Positions 24,949-34,500 of a DNA stretch of 64,000 nt are shown in pieces. The stretch covers positions 806,001 through 870,000 of the forward strand of contig OY754467.1 of the NCBI GenBank assembly GCA_963575645.1. The letters run 5' to 3'. The stretch is from Xanthostigma xanthostigma. Its lineage: Eukaryota > Arthropoda > Insecta > Raphidioptera > Raphidiidae. A model generated the notes under the pieces. That model was not told the DNA's origin. It did not search any database and worked only from the letters and a program-made list of their open reading frames with translations. A program made the translations under genes and the position numbers. Every line of letters starts with the position of its first letter. Position 1 is the stretch's first letter.

Positions 24949-25425
24949 TCATATATATTAATACGCTAAGGTTTAAGATGTTTGCCTCCCTTTTTAGAAA
25001 AAACCACACAATTTCTCCACATAAATTATATAGGTATCATTTTACAGATAATTGCTCGCTCTACTGATATCGACAACTAAAAAATTTATTATTGCTATTG
25101 TTTTTGTAAATTAATTAAACTCTGAATAACGTCTGCCATCTGACGGCGTAACGTTAACACTTCGATCTGTCATCTGACCATCATTTTGTAAATACTGCAT
25201 ACTGCCATCTGACGGGCAACGCTGAAGAACGCTTTTGCTACTTGCGCCTCTATATGACAATTTTAGTAAAATATTTCTTTTACAACAAAAAGAAGAACGT
25301 TATAAGCAGTGTGCAAAATTAGAAACGAATTGAATACCTGCAATCATATTTAAAAAATAATTTTGTAAAGTGATAATTTACTTATTTAGTGCGAATAGTT
25401 CGCACAGGTCACGCTAGTCTAAAAT
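24949..25425 (-). mobile_element. GTCAGATGGCAG-box element, copy 3
   Basis: Reverse orientation, with internal deletions removing several boxes. Its 5' side extends to AGACTAGCGTGACCTGTGCG, which is also present before the copy at 57832 and so defines a longer element. Confidence 0.75.
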
Positions 25426-25635
25426 AATAGTACGATACGAAATTAATTATCAGTGAGTAAAGTTCGCTGCAAACGAGGCTGGATTTGCCGCTAGGTTCCT
25501 TGCTAGATTTCACTACTAGTTTTGTAGCGCTGGTTTTCTTTATTGCTTTTATGTGCTCGCTTCACACGAGACGTCTTTACAAGCTTGCTTTGCAGGTAGA
25601 TTCGGTGCGCGCGCAGTGATAGTTGGAACGGTAAC

Positions 25636-25997
25636 AAAAGTGCATGTTTATTGTCTCTGAGCAGAACACACTATGGCATAGTGTTTGTGGGCGTTTGTTC
25701 AAGTCGTCCACGTGTCAAGATACTGCTTCCTGATTGGTTCTTGCTCATACCTAGCAGCGGACCTAGCAAGAAATGTAGCCCCTGTTCTAATTCTAAAACC
25801 TATCTTGTGAACTAGCCGGCGAGCCCGCGGTAACGTCATTTCCAGCTTCGTACCCAGCCTACCGGCCAGCGGAAGTCCGAGCAGTGTTGTTTTAGATAAG
25901 AACCAATCAGAAAACAGTATCTTGTCACGTGGACGCCCACACACAAACGTGGCGTCATAGCGTGTGTTCTGTTCAGAAACAGTAAACGTTCACTTTT
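25636..25997. mobile_element. Imperfect inverted-repeat element (~105-bp arms)
   Basis: Arms 25636-25745 and 25898-25997 share GTTTATTGTCTCTGAGCAGA-type sequence, CACGTGTCAAGATACTG and TCTGATTGGTTCTT with their complements. The centre is GC-richer (CTAGCCGGCGAGCCCGCGG). Two CCAAT boxes face each other. Confidence 0.7.
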
Positions 25998-28327
25998 GTT
26001 TCTAAATCTGAATGACTTTATATGCACGGCATATTTTTTGTATTAACGAGGTTCGTGGTTGTGGTTTAGCGATCCCTTACTGTAAAAATGCGTGCATCTG
26101 TTTTATATCGACATTTCGTGAAAGATTTGATAAATGATCGCCGTTTCATTTCCAGACATTTTCGGCACGTTTTTCCTAAGGCTCAACAATTGAAATACAT
26201 ACGTTCTAAGTTTGCTTGCCCAGTTCAACGCTTTTTATTTATACATGTTCAATTTGAAAATGGTTTTAGATATTTTTCTTAAACAATTTTTTTAACCGTA
26301 TTTTTTGACGAATGCACAAATTCTATATTTAGAGTATAGACGCTAGACAACTGCATATTCAGTTTGAAAAACAAGAGGCCAATAATAATTTAATAGTTTT
26401 TTGAAAATTTTTAATGATTATACTTTTCCAAAATACATTTTTCATAATGGCTTTTAAAACCATTTTTGAAAGAGTGAATTAGTTATTGGACGATGAATTT
26501 TTAAATCCCGAACTCACACAATCCACCAAGGAACAATAATCCGAAATAAAAAAAGATGAGTTCCTATTTAAAAAAAGTGGAGGTGATCTTGATATCTTGG
26601 AGGTGCCTACACCAAATGAAAAATACTACACGGATGTTCTCTCCCTTTGATTTCTTGAAACTTTTGCCCGAAACTTCTTTTTTCGAAAACCCTTCCTCTA
26701 CAAAATGAAAGGTGTTTTACTGTATGTTCCACTTGTTTAGTGAAATCGTTTGTATTTTGAACATTAGGAAATTCCTTATTGATTTGTTAATTTAGTCTCC
26801 TCTTCCTATAAAAATTATATAAGCTACGTGCGTGTAAAAAAACAATTACATATAAACAAGCTGTTTTGACGCGGAAACAATAGGTAATAATAACCTTGAG
26901 CTTGGCATTACGCGGAGTGTCTGGGTAATATTATTGTGGTACCGACTGGAACGGAAAAAAAGTTTCCTTGTCAAAATAAGATAATTAATTACTTTTAGTC
27001 AAGAATATATTTCACAAAGCGTATAAATGTATTAAAATCAGATGAAGCGTTGTCTTAATTGTACGGCATTTTATTCTGAAAAAAATATTTTTTTTTGACG
27101 TCTGTCATTTAAAAAACCATAATAATTGACTTTCAAAATTCAAAAAGGGGTAGATAAATCACAGATGAATCATAAGTCTGATTCATAGAGGAAGAAATGT
27201 ATGTATCTATGGTCTAATTAATTATTTGGTAGCAATTATTATTTAGGAGCGCACGCGTCGAATTTCGGCTACGACGTACGTTATTTAATCGGTAGTGCTT
27301 CTATCTGTTGGCAAAACTTTGTGAGTAAATCACGTTGGAGTGTCTGTCAAAGAAGGGTCAAAGTTGATAAATTAAATAAAAAAAAACAATTTAATAACAT
27401 TTTAAACAAGCGTTGGAGGTAAAACAATACTTTAGCATGTACCACAACAAATCAAGGTTTATTTTATTATATTAATTTTATTTTTGTCTGTTTCTGTCTT
27501 GATATTGGTGTTAACGTTTGCACTAACAAAAATAATGGCAAGTCACTAATATTAACTGGAATAACCGTTTTAATTTAATTAAAAACCGTTTAATTTAATA
27601 CTTATAAGATTTCTTTTTATAGGTACTAGCTTGTAGTACAGTTTCATTAACCTGTTGACTTATTTTGTGTATTGATTAACACGAGTTGATATTCAATTTT
27701 TTCTCTTTATCGATAATTGAATAACAAATAATTGCTTGTTTTCCTGTGCATTGTCATATATTAATTATTTTAGTTCTCGTGACTTATACGTTGAAAATTA
27801 TTGAAAACCGCTGGTTTAAACGATTCATGATAACATACTGATAAGATAACAGTCTGTTTAGTGTTTACATTTTTGGTAACTTAATAACTGCAAAATGTAC
27901 GCTGTTTTGCTTAAATTTAATTAAGGTTATATTTTAAATTAATTAATTGCCATGTTACGATTCTGTGTTTTATTTTATTAATTGAGTAGTTTTCATTGAT
28001 TTTTATTTGCGATTATCTATTTTTCGTGTATCGACTCATACTATTTACCGTATGATTTGTTTACAAATTTGTATTCTCGAAGTTGATTTACGTTTTCGTG
28101 AAAACAAATGAGTTTTTGGAATCGATATCTGCTAGGTTAGGAAACATCAAGGCATGTTTGAACGAATTCATTTTTCTTGCATCGTCGCAACCGAAATAGC
28201 ATGAGGTTTTCACGGTGTTTCACGTATTTTCATAATACAAATAGTGAAGATCGGTTCCATTGAACGTTTTTTTATTTTATTTAGGCTCCAGGGGTTTCGC
28301 TTACCTCAGCGGTCTTCGGGAGACATT
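25998..28327. other. Upstream region of PRPSAP, no gene recognised
   Basis: A stretch at ~26637-26700 on the plus strand reads SPFDFLKLLPETSFF between stops, faintly like the start of a piggyBac-type DDE domain but too short to call. 27000-28200 is AT-rich and should include the PRPSAP promoter and any 5' UTR exon, which I cannot place. Confidence 0.4.
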
Positions 28328-28524
28328 ATGGATAGACCGGTGACTTCCGACATCACCATCATCAGCGGCAATTCACATCCGGAACTGGCGGCTCTAATAG
28401 CCGGTCGATTGGGCGTGAAAAGTAATGCGTGCTCGGTTTATCACAAAACCAACCGCGAGACGATGGTTGAAATCGGCGATTCTGTCCGAGGAAAGGATAT
28501 TTACATCATCCAAACGGGAACCAA
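28328..28524 (+). CDS. PRPSAP: PRPSAP coding exon 1
   Basis: Starts at ATGGATAGACCG, with no better in-frame Met upstream in the conserved region. It encodes residues 1-65 plus two bases of Lys66. The donor is AA|GTATGT. It carries the first half of the N-terminal phosphoribosyltransferase-like domain. Confidence 0.93.
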
Positions 28525-31500
28525 GTATGTTTTAAGACTCTAAACCACACAAAATTATTTTTGACCGCTACATAACCTAAGTTTTTGTAACGAATAAATT
28601 CGAATTTTGTTTGAAATTTTAATGCGCTTGCGCAAAAACAAAAGCAGTTCGTAAAAAGATCGACCAAACAGAGGAACGTCGCCTTTTATGTCTGTAGTCT
28701 ACAGTATGTAAACACGTAAGGTGCACATAGGGAAATTAACATTGGGAAAAAATGACTGGATCAGAGTGAGCCTTGAAATCTTGTTTTTCAATTTGATGGA
28801 TAATATTCTTTTGCAAAATGAATGTGTATACTACCGAAGAAAATATTCAAATGATTACAACATAATCGGACTTTTTTTATTAATGGGACATTAAATTCCC
28901 AAAAATACTTAAATATGGTGCGAGATCAAATATCTCCGCCTATTCGTGTTGAACCTAAAGACATTGGGTCACTGATTTACCAACGCGCATACCAGTCAGA
29001 CAATTTTTGAATGAAATGTTTCCAAACAGATGGAGTTGTTTTTTTGTTTTATTTTTGCACAAAAAAATTAAAATAATGATTTATAAGAGCTTTTTATTAT
29101 TAAAAAAGCCAAGTAAAATAAAAATAAATCAAAATAAAATAGAAATCCTCAAGATTACCACGAAAATTCAATAGAAATAACAATTAATGCAGTCATGGCT
29201 AACTCTGATCCAAGTATTCTTTCCCAATACTAATTTCCCTATGTGCACCTTACGCGTTTACATACTGTATAATTTGGTATCGATAGATGGTCTCATTTTC
29301 AATCTGTGTCGCAGGGACGTTAACAATAACATAATGGAACTGTTAATAATGGCGTACGCTTGCAAAACGTCGTCTGCCCGATCGATCGTTGCCGTGATCC
29401 CGTATCTACCGTACAGTAAACAGTGCAAGATGCGCAAACGGGGCTGCATTGTCAGCAAACTGTTGGCGAAGATGATGTGCAAATCGGGGCTGACTCACGT
29501 CATTACAATGGACTTGCACCAGAAAGAAATACAGGGCTTTTTCGACTGTCCGGTCGATAATCTTCGAGCGTCGCCGTTTTTACTTCAGTACATTCAGGAA
29601 AGTGTAAGTAACTAATTCGATCTGTTTTTTTGTACTTCGTTTTTTACCCGGCCGCGATAAAGGAAGGGTTATGAGCTTAACAATCTGTATATGTACCAGA
29701 ATAAAATATTTTTAACAAAAAAATTGAACCGACTTCAAAATATACACTAAAAAGTAAAAAATAATTATTGTTATTTTTGGAGTCGGTGTCACATCGGAAT
29801 TCGAAAGTAGCAATTTAAATCTTACATGTCTCTAGTTCTCGGAATAGATTTCATTTTGGCTGACACCGACTCCAAAAATAATTATTTTATTACTTTTTAG
29901 TGCATATTTTGAAGTCGGTTAAATTTTTTTGTTAAAAATATTTTATTTTTCTCTTTTTAGTGTTAGATAAAGTAACAAAAATATTAGGAGCACTGTGGTT
30001 TGAATCTAATAAAAAATAGAGAATAGTTACTTCTTACCACAACAAGTTTATTAGTGGATGTACATTTCGAGAGCTATGCTCTCATCTTCAGCAATACACT
30101 AAATACAAAAATCGAAAAATCGAAGTGTTGACGTCAGATGGCAGACGTTGTTTAGCGTTGCTGTATTTTAATTAATTTACAAAAACAAAAGCAATAATAA
30201 ATTTTTTAGTTGTCGATGTCAGTAGAGCAAGCAATTATCTGTAAAATGATATATAGGTACCTAATTTATGTGGAGAAATTGTGAGGTTTTTTCTAATAAA
30301 AAGGGAGGCAAACATCTTAAACCTTAGCGTATTAATATATATGATAGAGTGAAATTTTTGAATATTGGAATTGTCATTTTTCAGATCCCGGATTACCGCA
30401 ACGCAGTCATCGTCGCAAGAAATCCCGGCTCCGCGAAGAAGGCAACGTCGTACGCCGAACGCCTTCGACTCGGAATCGCTGTCATTCATGGCGAGCAGAA
30501 GGAGGCCGAGTCCGACGAAGTGGACGGCCGTTACAGTCCTCCGCCGGCGTCTTCTGCGAGTTCGTTGTCGTCGCTCGATCTGGCGTCGCGCACGATGGAC
30601 GTAGGCGTCGGCGTGCCCGCGCACCCCGCCAAAGAGAAGCCTCCGATCAACGTGGTCGGCGATGTCGGAGGGCGAATCGCTATTATGGTGGTATGTCTTT
30701 GAAACAAATGATTTTCGCGAACGAGCGTCTCCGAGAGTTTAGTAGCTTAGTATAACGGTTTCAGTCCGAGAGTCAGAGATAACCGAATTAAATTTTTTCA
30801 GTATCCGGACTGTGGATAATCTTTAACGCTAATACATAGATAGATAGATATTTATATGCAGCGACCAAAAAAAAAACCCCTTTGCACTCCGGGAGTGCCG
30901 GCAGAAGTGAAAACTTGAATATTAACGTCTTACGAATTTTCGATCAAAATGGTTTGTATCATAGATTGCACTTTTATGTACGATATTTCAACGCTAGATG
31001 TCTAACGTTGTATAAATAATAGTTTCGTCTTACGCATTTTCGATCAGGACACGTGACCCTGACGCGAGTTTAACATTTTTTACCCATTACTGAGCATAAA
31101 ACTATTTCAATGTAATATTATGTTTGATTTCAAGGATGACCTAATCGACGATGTCCAGTCATTCGTCGCAGCGGCAGAAGTTTTGAAAGAACGGGGCGCT
31201 TATAAGATTTACGTGCTCGCTACGCATGGCTTGCTGTCATCCGATGCCCCGCGTTTGATCGAGGACTCGCCGATAGACGAGGTAAGAAATTAAACGCACA
31301 TAAATGCCATGCTAGTCCGACAGACGTGTCGATCGAAAATTAAAATTTCGGCCAAAATGAAGAATTTTTGGACTAGGGGCTGGCTACGGAGAAAATGGGT
31401 GACTCGGTGCAGAGCTGAAAATTTGCAGAATAATAGGAGATAGTACAAGTAAGTAGGGAAAAAATTGCCAGAAGGCTAGGCGGAAGATAAAGAGCCGCCA

Positions 31501-34500
31501 GAAGGCGCTAATGTTGCGAAAAATCAGTGCACTTCTGGACATTTTCTATACTTATTCTGTAATTCAAAACTAGAATTATATATTTTATACATCCCTATAT
31601 TATTAAACGAGCTAATCTTGTACCTATGTACCTATGTATCTATGTACCTATATATGTCCCTAAATATTTTCTCGAAAACGGCCCTAACGATTTGGATGAA
31701 ATTTACTGAAAAGAGATTTTGGGGGGCAAAAAATCGTTTTAGCTAGGTCTCATCTCTCGAAAAAATCGTTTTCTTACAAATTTTATCATTATAAAAATCA
31801 ATTTTTTGACGTATGAAAATACTTAAATATTGTAAGTAGGTTTTGGAATTTTATACAATGAAACAATTGTTTTCAAAATATTATGACAGTTAATCTTTAA
31901 TTACTATCCAAGTGAGACTTAATTAAAATAAATACGTATTTGAAAGAAAGTTATAAACAATTATTATTATTGGGCTTTGACATGCTCACTCCTGACATCT
32001 GGTGGCTAACATAAAAAATAAAATGTGAATGCATTTAGTCGATCTATCATCTGTGAACAGTACTCCATTCGTACTTTTAAATTCTTAAAAAATGAAATAA
32101 ATAAAAAGTTTTGAAAATAACTGCAGTTAAAAATCAATGAAAGTTTGCTCTGCACATTTTAAAAGATGATTTTATGTTTTCAAGTAAGTACTATACAACT
32201 GTAACGTTACTATTATATTATAACCTCATAGTTATAATATACAGTTTGTTTATTATTAATATTTTTATCTACAGATACTGCTAAAAAACAGCATTTGAAA
32301 GAAAATAAATGCTATAAGTACCTTCAGTCAATTTACCTGGGAAAAAAAACACAGCTACTGATGAGAACCGTAGGATACAGAGGAACAAGAGAAAAGAAGA
32401 ACAAAAAATTTAATTTGGAAAATAAAGATTCAGTACATCAAACATCAATGAAAATAATAATAAATTGTAATTAAAACTAATTTTTTAGTAAAATAATTAC
32501 TTTGATTGTCGTTATGATCATCATCATAAACTTCATTATTATCTTAGTTTTCAACAATAAGACTATCATCATTTTCTTTATTGCCTAATTCATACAATAA
32601 TTGAATCCTATGGTTCTGATCAGTAGCTGTGTTTTTTTCCCAGACAAATTGACTGAAGGTATAGCATTTTCTTTCAAATCCTGGTTTTTTAGCAGTATCT
32701 GTAGATAAAAAAATTAATTATAGACAATAAATTATTATATTAAAACTCTATGAGGTTATATAGTATAATAGTAACGTTACACTTGTATACTTACTTGATA
32801 ACATAAAATCATCTTTTTAAGCAAACGTTCATTGATTTTTTAAGTTCAGTTATTTTCAAAGCTTTTTATTTATTTCATTTTATAAGAATTTAAAAGTACG
32901 AATGCGGAATGGAGTACTGTTCACAGATGATAGATCGACTAAATGCAGTCACATTTTATTTTTTATGTTAGCCACCAGATGTCAGGAGTGAGCATGTCAA
33001 AGCCCAATAGGTGAGTAATTTTAATAAATAAATTTTTAACCTAAATTTGAAGCGAAAGATGCAATATCATAGATCAAGATGACGGCGAATCAGTTTTACA
33101 AGTACCGGATTGCCATAAGGGCCGACAATCCTCTCCACAAAGGAGTCAAACTGTTTCAGCAATATTATCTTATTGCTCCACAAAAGGAAGCGAAGCTTCC
33201 CCAGAGAACCTACGGTTCTTATATGGAGAGCCGAAGGCTCGACTAGTGTTGATTACAACCGAGCGGGGCGCAGCCCCGCGAGGTAAGACTGTAACAAAGG
33301 TGGAGACGTAGGCTCCACAAAGGGAAGCGACAGAGAACCTACGGTTCTCAAAGTTTTGGCGATATCAGCATATCAGTATTTTATTTAACTTTCCGAGCAA
33401 AGCTCGGTCACCCAGGTATGGAAATAGTAATATGACTACGGTTATTGCACATACCGCTAAACTAGCGGTACGTGCTTTATTATCGCTTTGTGCGTCAGAG
33501 CTGACATTCGTTCATGTAAGAAGTTATATCTAAGTTAATTTCACACGAAATCCATTCAAATTGAAGCTTTTTGAAAAGAGAAGATTCTAATCTATAAAAC
33601 AGAATCATTTTTAAATCAATTCGAGTTCAAAATACTATTAAAATTGTAATTGAAAATCACAAACAGCAGTTGTCGGTTGGTCTGTACGTATGTACGTACG
33701 TACGTACGTCACGACTCTACAGATCGCAATTTTGGTCGGATTGCCTTGGGTTATATTTTATTCACTTTGTTTACTATCAGACCAGAACCCTATTTAAATT
33801 CACTAAAATGTGTTCAGTAGTTTAATTTTTATAAACAGTTTTATTTTATTATTTTTGACAGCTAATAGTTTAAAAAAACAATATAATAATTGCTGTGTAA
33901 ATATAGTGTAATCCATAAAACAAGTGCTACACTTCTATACCGTGATAACACCACTTCACTTAGTAGGCTTCCAGGCGTAATGGTTATGCCGTTGGATCCC
34001 CAAGGGCAAGGTCCTGGGTTCGATTCCTTACGAAATAATTAATTTTTTTCTTTTTTTTTTCTTTTTATTTTGTTTTATTTTATTCCACTTGATATTAATT
34101 ATACAGGGTGTTTGGAAGCTGGGTGCAAAGCCTTAAGGGGGTGTTAGTATAGACCATATAGAACATTTTGAGCCATATTTATCCTAACCAAAGCTGATAA
34201 TTTTTTTTTAGGGAACTTTTACGATTTTAGTACCAAAATCCCAAAATTTTCCAATTAAGTGCTAATAACGCAAAGTTTAAGTGGAAATGTTTATTTTTTT
34301 TAATTTAATTTATTAGCCTAATGTGTGCTTAATGGTATCAAATAATTTTAAAGCACCGTTTTTACTAAAAATATAACTTTCAGACTATTTAAACCTAACA
34401 GAAAAAAATGTCAAAGAAAAAGATGGATTTTTATTGACATTTAAAAAAATAAATAAAATAGCTACAGGTGTTCAGACAATTTTAAAAACATGCTGAGTTA

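Noticed and set aside
26637..26700. Possible piggyBac transposase domain start (SPFDFLKLLPETSFF)
   Set aside because: Only ~15 residues resemble the family and there are stops on either side; too weak to annotate as a gene.
31611..31665. Repeated CTATGTAC words that might be a CRISPR-like or regulatory array
   Set aside because: It is a simple 8-bp microsatellite of about four units in an insect intron.
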